This document shows positions 35,003 to 44,577 of a DNA stretch of 64,000 nucleotides, piece by piece; positions within the stretch are counted from its first letter, which is position 1; every line of letters begins with the position of its first letter. The stretch is taken from positions 496,001 through 560,000 of the forward strand of contig NZ_JAAXCY010000002.1 in NCBI RefSeq assembly GCF_014230465.1, written 5' to 3'. Under the pieces are notes generated by a model. That model did no database searches. It was not told the origin of the DNA and saw nothing but the letters and a program-made list of their open reading frames with translations. A program made the translations under genes and the position numbers. Source of the stretch: Pseudomonas cremoris (GTDB lineage Bacteria; Pseudomonadota; Gammaproteobacteria; Pseudomonadales; Pseudomonadaceae).

Positions 35003-36940
35003 TTACAAGTCATTCAAATGGGTCTCGGCCCACTCGCGCACTTCGGCGTAGGGATAGACTTCCAGCGCAGCAAAACCCGGAATCCCTCGCGCCTTCAACT
35101 TGGTGAACAACGGCACGCTGATGCCGCCGAGAAAACGCGTCAGGCGCTCCGCACCAGGCAACTGACCGGTGTGTTCATGATGCCTGTGGATAAAATCACC
35201 GCACAGCCCCATGAAGTTTTTATCCACAAGCAACGGTAACCCGGGCGCTTGCGGCAGTTGCGCAACGTGACCGTGGCAAACCGAGCAATGCCCGCAACGC
35301 TGGGGCGCTTTTTCATCACCAAAATACTGCGCCAGACGCTGCCCCAGACAGCGTTCAGTGGCGAATAGATCAAGCATGGCGTGGATCCGCGCCACCTCCC
35401 CGACTTCGTGTTGCTTGAAGCCTGTGTATAACTCGGCGCTCAGTACCTGTGGGTCAAAGTCAGTGTTCAGCAAACTGTAGACTTCGGTCATCTGCTTGCT
35501 TTCCAACTCGATCAGGCCTTGCTCCTGGAAATAATCCAGCGCCTTCACCACTCGCCCGCGCTCGGCATTGTGCTGTTGGTACAGCGCGTCGAAATCCACG
35601 GTTGCCCAGGTTCTGGCCCGTTTGCACACTTGGACAATTGCCGCGACAAACTGCTGCCGCTCGCCGGAAAATCGAGCTAGCAATGCCTCGGGCTCGACCA
35701 AGTACTTGAAACGGTATTCGGCATAAAACGCGTAGCGTGGCGCGATCACGCCCCTGAGTTCCAACTGCACCAGCAACGTCTTGAGCGGCAACTCGCGGAT
35801 GTTGCTGTCGTCCGATAACGAGCGCAGTAAAAACTCCCACTGCCCATCGCCTCGTGCCGCCTGTAATTGCTCCAGCACACGAAGAATACCCTCCTGCTCT
35901 GGCGTGTCGCCGTACACGAAGTTTTCCAGCACATTCAGGCTGTCGCGATTGGCCAACACCAGGCAGTCGGACGGCTCTCCATCACGCCCCGCACGGCCGA
36001 TTTCCTGGCTGTAGTTCTCGATGGACTTGGGCAGGTCAAAATGCACCACGTTGCGGATATCGCTCTTGTCGATGCCCATGCCAAACGCGATGGTGGCGAC
36101 GATGCAATTGGAGCGCCCACCCATGAAGCGCTGCTGGATACCCTCACGCTTATCAAAGGGTAAACCTGCGTGGTAAGCCTCGGCCTGGATGCCGTTACGG
36201 TTCAAATGCTCGGCAATCTGCTCAGCGGTTTTTTGCAGAGTGACGTAGACGATGCTCGGCTGATCCGCACGCTCGCTCATCCATTGCACTAGCCGGCGGC
36301 GCTTGTCCGCACCGGACACCGGCTCCACCAGCAGGTTGAGATTGGGCCGGTAGAAGCCCGTGGTCACCACATCGTCGGGCGCAATGGCAAACTTCGCCTG
36401 CATATCGGCAATCACCTTGGGCGTCGCTGTAGCCGTCAGCAGCAGTGCTTGTGGGATATTGAACTGGCGCTGGTAGTCCGGCAGTTTTAGATAGTCCGGG
36501 CGGAAGTTGTGGCCCCACTCGGAAATGCAGTGCGCCTCATCCACCACCAGCAGCGAGATCCGCACGCTTTGCAAGAAGTTACGAAAGCGCTCGTTCTTTA
36601 GGCGCTCCACGGAAACCATCAGGATCTTCAGCTCACCGGAACGTGCACGTGCCATTACGTCGTTGGCCGCATCGCGGCTCTGGGCCGAATCGATACTCCC
36701 CGCCGAAATACCGTGACGCTGCAGGAAGTCCAACTGGTCCTGCATCAACGCCAAGAGCGGCGACACCACCAGCGTCAGGTGCGGCAACAACACCGCAGAC
36801 AGTTGGTAACAAAGGGACTTGCCTGAACCCGTAGGAAAAATGGCTGCCGCCGAACGACCGGCCAATACGGCACTGACGGTTTTTTCCTGGCCCAAACGAA
36901 ACTGTGGGTAACCAAAGACCTGTTGGAGGGTGTCGTGCAT
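35003..36940 (-). CDS. RecQ-family ATP-dependent DNA helicase (short, no HRDC domain)
   Basis: A 645-residue superfamily 2 helicase. It opens directly with the RecQ motif 0 ([22 protein letters not shown]). Walker A is [13 protein letters not shown], the DExH box is [19 protein letters not shown], motif III is [10 protein letters not shown] and motif VI is [14 protein letters not shown] zinc-type cluster ([10 protein letters not shown] ... CGHCSVC) and winged-helix-like region follow. The C-terminus shows no recognisable HRDC domain, unlike the housekeeping RecQ, so it may be a second RecQ paralogue. It acts on branched or forked DNA by family analogy. Confidence 0.9.
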   Translation of the reverse strand: MHDTLQQVFGYPQFRLGQEKTVSAVLAGRSAAAIFPTGSGKSLCYQLSAVLLPHLTLVVSPLLALMQDQLDFLQRHGISAGSIDSAQSRDAANDVMARARSGELKILMVSVERLKNERFRNFLQSVRISLLVVDEAHCISEWGHNFRPDYLKLPDYQRQFNIPQALLLTATATPKVIADMQAKFAIAPDDVVTTGFYRPNLNLLVEPVSGADKRRRLVQWMSERADQPSIVYVTLQKTAEQIAEHLNRNGIQAEAYHAGLPFDKREGIQQRFMGGRSNCIVATIAFGMGIDKSDIRNVVHFDLPKSIENYSQEIGRAGRDGEPSDCLVLANRDSLNVLENFVYGDTPEQEGILRVLEQLQAARGDGQWEFLLRSLSDDSNIRELPLKTLLVQLELRGVIAPRYAFYAEYRFKYLVEPEALLARFSGERQQFVAAIVQVCKRARTWATVDFDALYQQHNAERGRVVKALDYFQEQGLIELESKQMTEVYSLLNTDFDPQVLSAELYTGFKQHEVGEVARIHAMLDLFATERCLGQRLAQYFGDEKAPQRCGHCSVCHGHVAQLPQAPGLPLLVDKNFMGLCGDFIHRHHEHTGQLPGAERLTRFLGGISVPLFTKLKARGIPGFAALEVYPYAEVREWAETHLNDL

Positions 36941-37103
36941 AGGCTGTCACTCCGTTGACCGCTGTATCGAGTCAAAAACATAGATCAGCGACCGAGAAAG
37001 GCTGGGGATAAAACGCTACAAACTGATACAGAGAAAACCAGCAGGCCCGCGCAAAAACGCAGACAGTAGCACGCCTGATCAACCGGCTCACAAGGAGTCA
37101 GCC

Positions 37104-38153
37104 ATGCACCCACCGCTCTACAACACACTACGACGTGCCAGTCTGTTCGCCCTGCCCCTGGTTCTGCTCGGATGCGCCAACACTCCAGTCTCTGCACCTG
37201 AGAAGCTCGACACCCGCGCTTTTGAAACCCCAGAATATTTCGCGCAAAAAGCCTTGCCCATCGTCAAGGCCTCCTCCCTATATGCCCGTGGCGGTACTGG
37301 CCAGGGCGTCAGGGTGGCGCTGATAGATTCGGGCTTGAACAGGCAATTGCCCGAGTTCGAGGGGCGCGTTGCCGATCCGGGCTTTGACTTTGTGCGCAAG
37401 GTCCCCGGCACCATCGACACCAAGGGCCACGGCACCCAAATGGCCGGCATTCTTGCCGCCAACAAAGATGACCAAGGCATGCACGGCATTGCCTTCCAGG
37501 CCCAACTGATCCCCATGCGGTTTGGCGACGATAAAGAACCCTTTTACTTCGACACTGAAATCGCTCAAGCCTGGACCCAGGCTTATGAAAAAGGCGCACG
37601 CATATTCAGCAACTCATGGGCCAACCCCATTGAAGCCAATACCAACGAACTACCGATCTATGAACGACTGATGGGCGATTCGCTGGAGGTCGCCAAGAAG
37701 CTGGTGGCCAATGGTGCCGTGTTCGTCTTTTCCACCGGAAATGAAATCAAGCGCGAACCCCTCGCCGAGCCCGGCCTTCCCGCACTGGCGCCCGAATTGG
37801 AAAAGGGTTGGATCGCCGTCATGGCACTCAAGAGCGATGGCACCGCTATCAACCAGAAGTCCAATTACTGTGGCCTGGCCGCTCATTGGTGTATCGCCGT
37901 ACCGGGTGGTGATGGAGGGGCCGGTTTATTAACCACCAGCAAGGACGGAGGCTATGGCCCGACTGCGGGCACCTCGCCAGCCGCTGCGCTGGTTAGCGGA
38001 GCATTGGCCGCACTGCAAAGTCGCTACCCGCATATGAGCCCACAACAACTTCGCGAGCGCCTGCTCAGCACCGCCAATCGAACGGGTATCTACGCCAACA
38101 GCGAAGCCTATGGGCGCGGCTTGATGGACTTGGAGGCGGCTTCACGGCCTTAA
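37104..38153 (+). CDS. Subtilisin-like (S8) serine peptidase lipoprotein
   Basis: A 349-residue secreted peptidase. The lipoprotein signal ends at LLGC (Cys24), so it should be lipid-anchored. The catalytic triad is readable: D75 in VALIDSGLN, H109 in KGHGTQMAG and S291 in AGTSPAAALVSGA, with the oxyanion Asn213 in STGNE. The start is preceded by AAGGAG. No autotransporter beta-barrel follows, unlike the longer S8 autotransporters of pseudomonads, so it acts from the periplasmic or outer-membrane face. The substrate is unknown. Confidence 0.9.
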   Translation: MHPPLYNTLRRASLFALPLVLLGCANTPVSAPEKLDTRAFETPEYFAQKALPIVKASSLYARGGTGQGVRVALIDSGLNRQLPEFEGRVADPGFDFVRKVPGTIDTKGHGTQMAGILAANKDDQGMHGIAFQAQLIPMRFGDDKEPFYFDTEIAQAWTQAYEKGARIFSNSWANPIEANTNELPIYERLMGDSLEVAKKLVANGAVFVFSTGNEIKREPLAEPGLPALAPELEKGWIAVMALKSDGTAINQKSNYCGLAAHWCIAVPGGDGGAGLLTTSKDGGYGPTAGTSPAAALVSGALAALQSRYPHMSPQQLRERLLSTANRTGIYANSEAYGRGLMDLEAASRP

Positions 38154-38289
38154 ATCGACCATTACGTATGTTCACGCACAAAACCCTAGTCAGTGGTTCT
38201 ACCTAACTGTGTTTGTATTCCTGATAGGCTTGGCACTCTTCATCACTCGAAGCAAATACCGTCCTCACCCACTCCTGCGTGCCCCCACC

Positions 38290-38646
38290 ATGAACCTGGC
38301 TCCCGACCTCCCCGATGACCACGAGATGCAGCAACTCCTGCAGTTGCTCCACGAAGAAATCGGCCTGCCTCAACACAAGGCCGTCCGCCTGCAAACCTCG
38401 ATCAACTTCGACCTGGGCTGCGACGGTGACGAGGCCAAGCAATTCATGGAAGCCGTGGAGCAAGCGTTTGAGCTCGACCTGGGCGACTACGATGCTTACC
38501 GTTACTTCAACCCACCGGTATTCGATGTATTCCTCAAACACCGCGCCAAGGGCCGTGGTAAAAAAATCCCGCTGACCATTGGCATGCTGTACCTGGCTAT
38601 CAAGACCCATGGCTGGGACACGCAGACCCTCGAAAAACTGGGCTAA
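38290..38646 (+). CDS. DUF1493-family protein
   Basis: A 118-residue acidic protein (MNLAPDLPDDHEMQQLLQLLHEEIGLPQHKAVRLQTSINFDLGCDGDEA...FFVFLK-like end region) of the DUF1493 family as I recognise it, whose helical N-terminal part resembles acyl carrier proteins. The function is unknown. A longer frame from GTG 38209 would add a membrane-like segment (MFVFLIGLALFITRS); neither start has a good ribosome site, so the start is uncertain. It lies 136 bp after the subtilase gene. Confidence 0.65.
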   Translation: MNLAPDLPDDHEMQQLLQLLHEEIGLPQHKAVRLQTSINFDLGCDGDEAKQFMEAVEQAFELDLGDYDAYRYFNPPVFDVFLKHRAKGRGKKIPLTIGMLYLAIKTHGWDTQTLEKLG

Positions 38647-38670
38647 TCCAAAGCACAACGTAGATCGAAT

Positions 38671-38758
38671 GTGGGAGCGGGCTTGCTCGCGAATGCGGTG
38701 GATCAGTCGACCTCTTCAGTGACTGAAACTGCGCATTCGCGAGCAAGCCCGCTCCCAC
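38671..38758. repeat. REPIN, type A
   Basis: An 88-bp inverted pair, 24 bp after the DUF1493 stop and 52 bp before the DMT transporter start. It lies between genes read in the same direction, so it may also lie in the transporter's leader. Confidence 0.92.
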
Positions 38759-38810
38759 ACTTGTTTTGCGTTAACCTGACGAGCTGCGCTTACAACACCA
38801 AGGACCTTAC

Positions 38811-39674
38811 ATGGACGTAACAATGGGCCTGCTGGCCGCCCTGCTCTGGGGCGGTACGGATTTTCTCGTGGGCCTCAACGCCCGCGCCGTCGGCGTAAAG
38901 CGCGCCGTGTACTTCGGCCAAGCCCTAGGCTTCCTGATCATGACCCTGCTGTTGGTCATCGTTCCTACCTTCCTGTCCAAATCCCTCGACGCCCCTCTAA
39001 GCGTCTGGCTGTTGGGTATTGCCGCCGCCCTGCTCACGGTGTCTGGTGCCCTCGCATTGTCCAAGGCCTTCGCCCTGGGCAAGGCCGCCATCGTCGCGCC
39101 GCTGGTGACGTCCTACGGCGTAGTGACCACACTGCTGTCGTGGGCCAGCGGCGAACACATCAGCCTGATCCAACTCGGCTGCATCGCCCTGTGCGTGGTA
39201 GGCGTAATACTCTCCAGCATCCACAAGGACAACGGCACGCCCCACAACAACCCACGCCTGTCCATCGCCTACGCCATGCTCGCCGCCTTGCTGTATGGCA
39301 CCAGTTTCTGGTTGCAAGGCCGCTACACGCTGCCGGCACTTGGGCCGATCACCATGCTGTGGCTGGGCTACCTGGTCGGCCTGTGCGTATTGGTAGTGAT
39401 GGTATTGAAGGTCAAAGACGGCCTGAAAATCCCGCCACTGAAAAACTGTGCGACGTTGACCGGCGCCAGTTTGATGAACCTGGGTGGGTTCTCGGCGTTT
39501 TCATGGGGGGCGATGGCGGGGTCGGTGCCGGTGGTGACGGTGATCAGTACATTGTCGGGCGGGATCGCGGCAATTCTGGGGTATGTGTTTTTCAAGGAGC
39601 GGTTATCGGCGGTGCAGGTGCTGGGAGTCGTATTAGTGCTGGTCGGCGCGGTGGTCTTGCACGTCGCTGACTAA
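38811..39674 (+). CDS. DMT-family (EamA) transporter
   Basis: A 287-residue inner-membrane protein with about ten hydrophobic segments in two EamA repeats (MGLLAALLWGGTDFLVGLNARAVG; LSIAYAMLAALLYGTSFWLQ). The second repeat ends GIAAILGYVFFKERLSAVQVLGVVLVLVGAVVL. The family exports or imports metabolites such as amino acids; the substrate is unknown. It ends 15 bp before a bidirectional terminator shared with pckA. Confidence 0.9.
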   Translation: MDVTMGLLAALLWGGTDFLVGLNARAVGVKRAVYFGQALGFLIMTLLLVIVPTFLSKSLDAPLSVWLLGIAAALLTVSGALALSKAFALGKAAIVAPLVTSYGVVTTLLSWASGEHISLIQLGCIALCVVGVILSSIHKDNGTPHNNPRLSIAYAMLAALLYGTSFWLQGRYTLPALGPITMLWLGYLVGLCVLVVMVLKVKDGLKIPPLKNCATLTGASLMNLGGFSAFSWGAMAGSVPVVTVISTLSGGIAAILGYVFFKERLSAVQVLGVVLVLVGAVVLHVAD

Positions 39675-39688
39675 CCTCTCGCGCACAA

Positions 39689-39715
39689 AAAAGCCGCCCA
39701 CAAGAGGCGGCTTTT
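39689..39715. terminator. Bidirectional Rho-independent terminator
   Basis: AAAAGCCGCC and GGCGGCTTTT form a 10-bp stem with a 7-base loop. It separates the DMT transporter from pckA and has A/T tracts on both sides. Confidence 0.88.
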
Positions 39716-39731
39716 CCACAACGGCTGAATC

Positions 39732-41273
39732 TTACAACTTAGGACCGGCAGCCTTGATCGCATCGCTCACTTCGAACTTCTTGAAGTTCTCGATGAACAA
39801 GCCAGCCAGTGCCTTCGCCGCTTCATCGTAGGCAGCTTTGTCAGCCCAAGTGTTACGTGGGTTCAACAGGCCAGTCTCAACGCCCGGTACGGCCAACGGC
39901 ACGTCGAGGTTGATGGTGTCGAGGTGTTCGGTTTCAGCACCGATCAACGCGCCGCTCTGGATCGCTGCGATCACGCCGCGAGTGGTCGGGATGTTGAAGC
40001 GGTTGCCGACGCCGTAGCCGCCGCCGGTCCAGCCGGTGTTGACCAGGTAGACCTTGGAACCGAAGCCGCGAATGCGCTTGATCAGCAGCTCAGCGTATTC
40101 GCCAGCTGGGCGCGGGAAGAATGGCGCGCCGAAGCAGGTGGAGAAGGTCGACTTGATGCCGCCGCCGGAGCCCATTTCGGTCGAGCCCACCAGAGCGGTG
40201 TAGCCGGACAGGAAGTGGTAGGCCGCTTGTTCTTCGCTGAGGATCGACACCGGTGGCAGCACGCCAGTCAGGTCGCAGGTCAGGAAGATCACAGCGTTTG
40301 GCTCGCCGCCCAGGTTCTGCTCGGAACGCTTGGCAACGTGTTCCAGCGGGTAGGCGGCACGGCTGTTCTGGGTCAGGCTGACATCGGTGTAGTCAGCGTG
40401 CTTGGCGTCGTTGATCACGACGTTTTCCAGCACAGCGCCATGCTTGATGGCTTTCCAGATAACCGGCTCGTTCTTCTCGGAGAGGTCGATGCACTTGGCA
40501 TAGCAACCGCCTTCGATGTTGAACACCACGCCTTCGCCCCAACCGTGTTCGTCGTCACCGATCAGGTAACGGCTTTCGTCGGCGGACAGGGTGGTTTTAC
40601 CGGTGCCCGACAGACCGAAGAACAGGGTCACGTCGCCTGCTTCACCAATGTTGGCGGCGCAGTGCATCGGCAGCACGTCGGAAGCCGGCAGCAGGAAGTT
40701 CTGCACCGAGAACATGGCTTTCTTCATTTCACCGGCGTAACGCATGCCGGCAATCAGCACTTTCTTCTGGGCGAAGTTGAGGATCACGCAACCGTCGGAA
40801 TTGGTGCCGTCACGTTCTGGCACGCATTCGAAGTTGGCCACGTTGAGCACTTGCCATTCTTCACGGCCGGCCGGGTTGTACTGGGCCGGGTTGATGAACA
40901 GGCAACGACCGAACAGGTTCTGCCAGGCAGTCTGGGTGGTCATTTTCACGGCCAGGTAGTGGTCTTGCGCAGCACCTACGTGAACGTGGGAAACGAAATG
41001 CTCTTGCGCGTTATTGAAGGCCTCGACGCGAGCCCACAGGGCATCGAACTTGTCGGCCGGGAACTTGCGGTTGATCGGGCCCCAGGCGATAGCATCCTGG
41101 GTAGTCGGCTCTTCAACGATGAAACGGTCGACTGGCGAACGGCCGGTACGGTGACCGGTTTCTACGACCAGCGCGCCAGTATCGGCAAGCACGCCTTCAC
41201 CGCGCTGCAGGGCTTCTTTGACCAGATCGTCAACACTCAGATCGGTGTATACGGCGTTATTGGCTTGCGTCAT
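39732..41273 (-). CDS. pckA: Phosphoenolpyruvate carboxykinase (ATP)
   Basis: A 513-residue gluconeogenic enzyme converting oxaloacetate plus ATP to phosphoenolpyruvate. The ATP site [11 protein letters not shown] and flanking metal-binding blocks ([36 protein letters not shown] near the N-terminus) are complete. It sits next to hslO as in other pseudomonads and probably has its own promoter in the 179-bp gap to its right. Confidence 0.97.
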   Translation of the reverse strand: MTQANNAVYTDLSVDDLVKEALQRGEGVLADTGALVVETGHRTGRSPVDRFIVEEPTTQDAIAWGPINRKFPADKFDALWARVEAFNNAQEHFVSHVHVGAAQDHYLAVKMTTQTAWQNLFGRCLFINPAQYNPAGREEWQVLNVANFECVPERDGTNSDGCVILNFAQKKVLIAGMRYAGEMKKAMFSVQNFLLPASDVLPMHCAANIGEAGDVTLFFGLSGTGKTTLSADESRYLIGDDEHGWGEGVVFNIEGGCYAKCIDLSEKNEPVIWKAIKHGAVLENVVINDAKHADYTDVSLTQNSRAAYPLEHVAKRSEQNLGGEPNAVIFLTCDLTGVLPPVSILSEEQAAYHFLSGYTALVGSTEMGSGGGIKSTFSTCFGAPFFPRPAGEYAELLIKRIRGFGSKVYLVNTGWTGGGYGVGNRFNIPTTRGVIAAIQSGALIGAETEHLDTINLDVPLAVPGVETGLLNPRNTWADKAAYDEAAKALAGLFIENFKKFEVSDAIKAAGPKL

Positions 41274-41452
41274 GAGGTTCCCCGTCGGCCTATGGCCGAG
41301 TGCTCCAAACGTTTTGTAGTAGAAAGTTGCGCACTACTACCGCGAAAAAAGTGGGCCGGATTATGCCAGAAAAGCCCAAAAAGAGTAGGGCCCTCCCGTC
41401 AGAACTGCGCTAATCCGGCGTTTGTCAGGTGATTTACCTGTGCTTAAACGTT

Positions 41453-42355
41453 TTAGTGGCGGGTGTCGGAAGGGGTGTCGATGCCAGCCCCTGCAAACAA
41501 TTGCACTACATCGGCAGCATCGAACAGGTAGCGCTGGTTGCAGAACTGGCAGTCGATCTCGATGTTGCCACCGTGCTCCACCACCAGGTTCTGCGCGTCT
41601 TCCAGGCCCAAGCTGACCAGTGCATTGGCCGAACGCTCGCGCGAGCAGCTGCAGTGGAAGCGCAGGTTCTGTGCGTCAAACAGCCGCACGGCTTCCTCGT
41701 GATAGAGACGGTGCAGGATGGTTTCGTTGCTCAGGCCCAGCAATTCTTCGGCCGTGAGGGTGCCGGCCAGGGCAGTGAGGCCGCGCCAGCTTTCCGCACG
41801 ATCGTCGTCATCCTTGATCCGGTCGGCCGGCAACTGCTGCAGCAACAGGCCGCGAGCGCGGTGGCCATCGGCGTTGAGCCAGAAACGCGTGCCAACCTGC
41901 TGGGACATCACGAAATAGTTGGTGAAGCAGTCCGACAGGGTTTCGCCATCGAGGTCGACAATGCCCTGGTAGCGCTGGCCTTCAGTCGGGTCGACGGTGA
42001 GCGCCAGGACGCCGTTAGGCATCAGGTCCGACAGGGTGGCATCCGGGGCAATCAGGTCAGCCTCGTAACGGGCCAAACCACGGATGTCACGCTCGCTGGA
42101 ACACTCGATCATCAGCAACGGGATCGGGCCTTCGGAGCGCGCTTGCAAGATCAGCAAACCGTCAAACTTCATGGTGCCTACCAGCAGCGCAGCCGCCGCC
42201 ATCAGCTCACCGAGCAGTTGCGCGACCGGCTCCGGATAAGGGTGCTTGGCAAGGACTTCGGCGTAGCTGCGCTCCAGCGACACCAGCTCGCCGCGGGCGT
42301 CGGTCTCGTCGAAGATGAAGCGTTGGGTGAAGTCGGTATCCGGTAGATCAGTCAT
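41453..42355 (-). CDS. hslO: Hsp33 redox-regulated chaperone
   Basis: A 300-residue cytoplasmic holdase activated by oxidation. Four zinc cysteines are present in the C-terminal switch: [10 protein letters not shown] (CxC) and DCQFCNQR (CxxC). ATG 42355 ([25 protein letters not shown]) matches the family start; a longer upstream frame to 42484 is not needed. It is divergent from the PAP2 phosphatase gene. Confidence 0.95.
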   Translation of the reverse strand: MTDLPDTDFTQRFIFDETDARGELVSLERSYAEVLAKHPYPEPVAQLLGELMAAAALLVGTMKFDGLLILQARSEGPIPLLMIECSSERDIRGLARYEADLIAPDATLSDLMPNGVLALTVDPTEGQRYQGIVDLDGETLSDCFTNYFVMSQQVGTRFWLNADGHRARGLLLQQLPADRIKDDDDRAESWRGLTALAGTLTAEELLGLSNETILHRLYHEEAVRLFDAQNLRFHCSCSRERSANALVSLGLEDAQNLVVEHGGNIEIDCQFCNQRYLFDAADVVQLFAGAGIDTPSDTRH

Positions 42356-42372
42356 AGGTCTGGGTATCTGAA

Positions 42373-42440
42373 TTGATGACAAATTGATTACAAGGTTTAT
42401 AGAATTAAACGCTTTAGCACCAATTTGGTGCGGTTTTTTT
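42373..42440 (+). promoter_or_regulatory. Promoter-like element followed by terminator-like hairpin, PAP2 leader
   Basis: TTGATG (42373-42378) and TTTATA (42396-42401), 17 bp apart, could start a transcript near 42408. The RNA would at once meet GCACCAA-T-TTGGTGC (42417-42431) and GG-T7, which looks like a Rho-independent terminator, 20 bp before the PAP2 ATG. No plus-strand gene ends here, so it may be an attenuator or a 5' protective hairpin. Confidence 0.4.
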
Positions 42441-42460
42441 AAAGCACAGAGGGACAGTTT

Positions 42461-43258
42461 ATGAACAATCCGGGTTTGTTCCAAGCCAAGTGGAACCTCG
42501 GGCGATGGGCCGTTTGCAATCTACTCGCAATCGGGTTGTTGTGTTTTTGGCTATGGCCCACGGGCCAGATGCTGTGTGTGGTATTCGACGAGTGGCTGTT
42601 TCATCTGCTCAATGACCCGCTGGCGACCAATACAACCTGGCTACACGTGTGGGCCGTCGCCAGTTTGCGACCGTTTGATGCAGTGGTCGGCGTGATCCTG
42701 CTGACGCTGCTGATTCGCGCAGATTGGGTATTCAAGGCCGTGCAGGTGCGTCAGGCGGTGTTAGGTTTTGTCGGCATTTTGTTGCTGCTGCTGTTCATCC
42801 GCATGCTGTTTTCCAAACTCGCCGCACAAATGGGCTGGCAACACCATAGCCCGTCGATGGTGATCAGCGGCGCAATCCAGATGAGTGACTATTTCCCAGG
42901 GCTGGAAAAGACCTGGGAATTGAAGGACCGTTCGAGCCAGAGCTTTCCGGGGGACCATGCCTCGGTGTTGTTGATCTGGGGAATGTTCATGACGGTGTTC
43001 GCCAAGCGGATTGGCCAGGTGCTGGTGATCTGGGGCCTGGCGTTGCTGTTCATGATGCCGCGTCTGGTGGCAGGTGCGCATTGGGGGCAGGACGACTACA
43101 TCGGCGGGGTGTTGCTGGCACTGTTGGCGCTGGGGTGGGGGTACTACACGCCGTTTGCGGCGAAGGTGTCGCAGGGGTTGTTACGGCTGACGGCACCGGT
43201 GTTTGGAATACTTAAGCGCGTGCCAATGATCAACCGACTGAGCGTCATACGCGTGTAG
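42461..43258 (+). CDS. PAP2-family membrane phosphatase
   Basis: A 265-residue inner-membrane protein with about six spans. The PAP2 motifs are [11 protein letters not shown] (PSGH-type, residues about 163-173) and [12 protein letters not shown] (R-x5-H-x3-D). It is likely a lipid or isoprenoid phosphate phosphatase, perhaps for lipid A or undecaprenyl pyrophosphate. The start has AGAGGG upstream. The stop TAG (43256) is the first triplet of the type B REP element. Confidence 0.9.
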   Translation: MNNPGLFQAKWNLGRWAVCNLLAIGLLCFWLWPTGQMLCVVFDEWLFHLLNDPLATNTTWLHVWAVASLRPFDAVVGVILLTLLIRADWVFKAVQVRQAVLGFVGILLLLLFIRMLFSKLAAQMGWQHHSPSMVISGAIQMSDYFPGLEKTWELKDRSSQSFPGDHASVLLIWGMFMTVFAKRIGQVLVIWGLALLFMMPRLVAGAHWGQDDYIGGVLLALLALGWGYYTPFAAKVSQGLLRLTAPVFGILKRVPMINRLSVIRV

Positions 43259-43383
43259 TGAGCGGGCTTGCCCGCGCTGGGGGGCGAAGCCGCCCCAACA
43301 AGGACGCCTCGTCGTGTCAGGTACACCGAGGTATCAGAATTTAGGGCGGCTTCGCCACCCAGCGCGGGCAAGCCCGCTCACTA
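43256..43383. repeat. REP inverted pair, type B
   Basis: About 128 bp, related to the element at 33581. Outer arms TAGTGAGCGGGCTTGCCC face each other. The left end supplies the PAP2 stop codon, followed in frame by TGA; the right end is 6 bp from the hslR stop. Confidence 0.9.
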
Positions 43384-43388
43384 CACGG

Positions 43389-43796
43389 TCAGTCGTCGTT
43401 GCCACTGCCGCGGAACTTGAACAGGTCGCGGCGTTGCTTTTTGCTCGGTTTGCCGTCGGTGCTCAAACCCATGGCGCCAGCCTTGCGCATCGCCGCCGCA
43501 TTTTCGCGCTTGGCGATGCTGGCTTCTGTTTCAGCGTACAGCGCCTGCGCCTCGGGCGCGCCGCGGCGCACGATGGAAAGTGCCTGCACTACGACGGTTT
43601 TTTCATCGAAGCCAGTACGAATCTGGAACTCATCGCCGATACGCGGCTCTTTGCCCGGCTTGCAGCGTTCACCGCGATGGTGCACCTTGCCGCTCTCGAT
43701 GGCGGCCTTGGCCAGGGCACGGGTTTTATAAAAACGCGCCGCCCACAACCACTTGTCCAAACGGACCTTTTCTTCCTCTTCCTGCTTTTGAGCCAC
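43389..43796 (-). CDS. hslR: Hsp15 ribosome-associated heat-shock protein
   Basis: A 135-residue S4-domain RNA-binding protein (VRLDKWLWAARFYKTRALAKAAIESGKVHHRGERCKPGKEPRIGD) that rescues free 50S subunits with stalled nascent chains. GTG 43796 (first residues MAQKQEEEE) is chosen because GAGG lies 8 bases upstream; the longer frame to 43862 has no support. The tail is lysine/arginine-rich. The PAP2 and hslR stops are separated by the REP element. Confidence 0.92.
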   Translation of the reverse strand: MAQKQEEEEKVRLDKWLWAARFYKTRALAKAAIESGKVHHRGERCKPGKEPRIGDEFQIRTGFDEKTVVVQALSIVRRGAPEAQALYAETEASIAKRENAAAMRKAGAMGLSTDGKPSKKQRRDLFKFRGSGNDD

Positions 43797-44094
43797 TTGA
43801 ATTCCTCGCTCTGAAAAATGTCGCAACTTTACCGTTGAAACCCTTCGACGCATAAACCTCAAGGCTCACCTAAGATACGCCAGACACCGCGAGATTTGCG
43901 CGGCTTTCCCATCCGGCGGCTGATTACCGCAGCCTGAGAGATATCTGTCGCCATTTACCGAATATTCTGCGTGAATACCGCGAATTCGGCACCGAACCCT
44001 CAACGAAGGTTTGGCGATTGTCACAATCCGTGAGCAGTTGGACGTTACTGTCCTCGACGACTACGAAACATTTCTGAATTACCGGTTACCCATA
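43797..44094. other. Gap between hslR and rimB
   Basis: About 298 bp between divergently read genes, expected to hold both promoters. There is an in-frame extension of rimB back to TTG 44011, but its residues do not look like the family N-terminus as I know it, so I leave it out. I found no rimA-like small gene and no clear hairpin with a T-run. Confidence 0.4.
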
Positions 44095-44577
44095 TTGAAG
44101 ACATTTGACCATTTGACCGTTGTCGGTCTGCGTGAGTGGGTGGCACTTCCCGATTTGGGAGTGGCTGGCCTGCGCGCGAAGATCGACACCGGCGCCAGCA
44201 CCTCCAGCCTGCACGCCACCGATATCGAGCCGTTTGAGCGCGACGGTGAGAAGTGGGTGCGCTTTACCGCGCACCTGGGCAGCGTGGTGCAACTGCGTCA
44301 CCGTCGCTGCGAAGCGCCCCTGGTGACGATGAAAACCATCAAGAGCTCCAACGGCCATGCGCAGGTGCGCTATGTGATCAGCACCACCCTGGCGTTGGGT
44401 GATCGGGTATGGCGGGTGGAGTTCACCCTGGCCTGCCGCAAAGCCATGCGTTATCGCCTGCTGCTCGGCTCCAAGGCGCTGATTGACGGCCAATTGGTGG
44501 TCAACCCCGGCGTCAAGTACGTTCAAGACAAGCCGGTGTTCCCGGTCTCTACTATTTCTGCCCCAGGTGCTGCATGA
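44095..44577 (+). CDS. rimB: RimB, retropepsin-like ATP-dependent zinc protease family
   Basis: A 160-residue aspartic-protease-fold protein ([30 protein letters not shown]). The DTGAS triad is the retropepsin active-site signature, and the C-terminus [22 protein letters not shown] is family-typical. No ATG precedes the conserved part; TTG 44095 ([11 protein letters not shown]) gives the expected start. Its stop overlaps rimK by 4 bases. In P. fluorescens, RimB has been reported to work with RimK on modification of ribosomal protein RpsF. Confidence 0.85.
   Translation: MKTFDHLTVVGLREWVALPDLGVAGLRAKIDTGASTSSLHATDIEPFERDGEKWVRFTAHLGSVVQLRHRRCEAPLVTMKTIKSSNGHAQVRYVISTTLALGDRVWRVEFTLACRKAMRYRLLLGSKALIDGQLVVNPGVKYVQDKPVFPVSTISAPGAA

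Noticed and set aside
38209..38289. N-terminal membrane segment for the DUF1493 protein (GTG 38209)
   Set aside because: No ribosome site and not typical of the family; kept only as a possibility.
39924..41432. 502-codon plus-strand ORF
   Set aside because: Antisense to pckA, whose frame shows [11 protein letters not shown] and other motifs.
44011..44094. In-frame N-terminal extension of rimB
   Set aside because: Residues from 44011 (MAIVTIREQLDVTVL) do not match the family start [11 protein letters not shown], and the TTG has only one base to the preceding GAAGG.
43797..44094. rimA-like small gene upstream of rimB
   Set aside because: Only very short frames of about 20 codons occur; none has a ribosome site or recognisable sequence.
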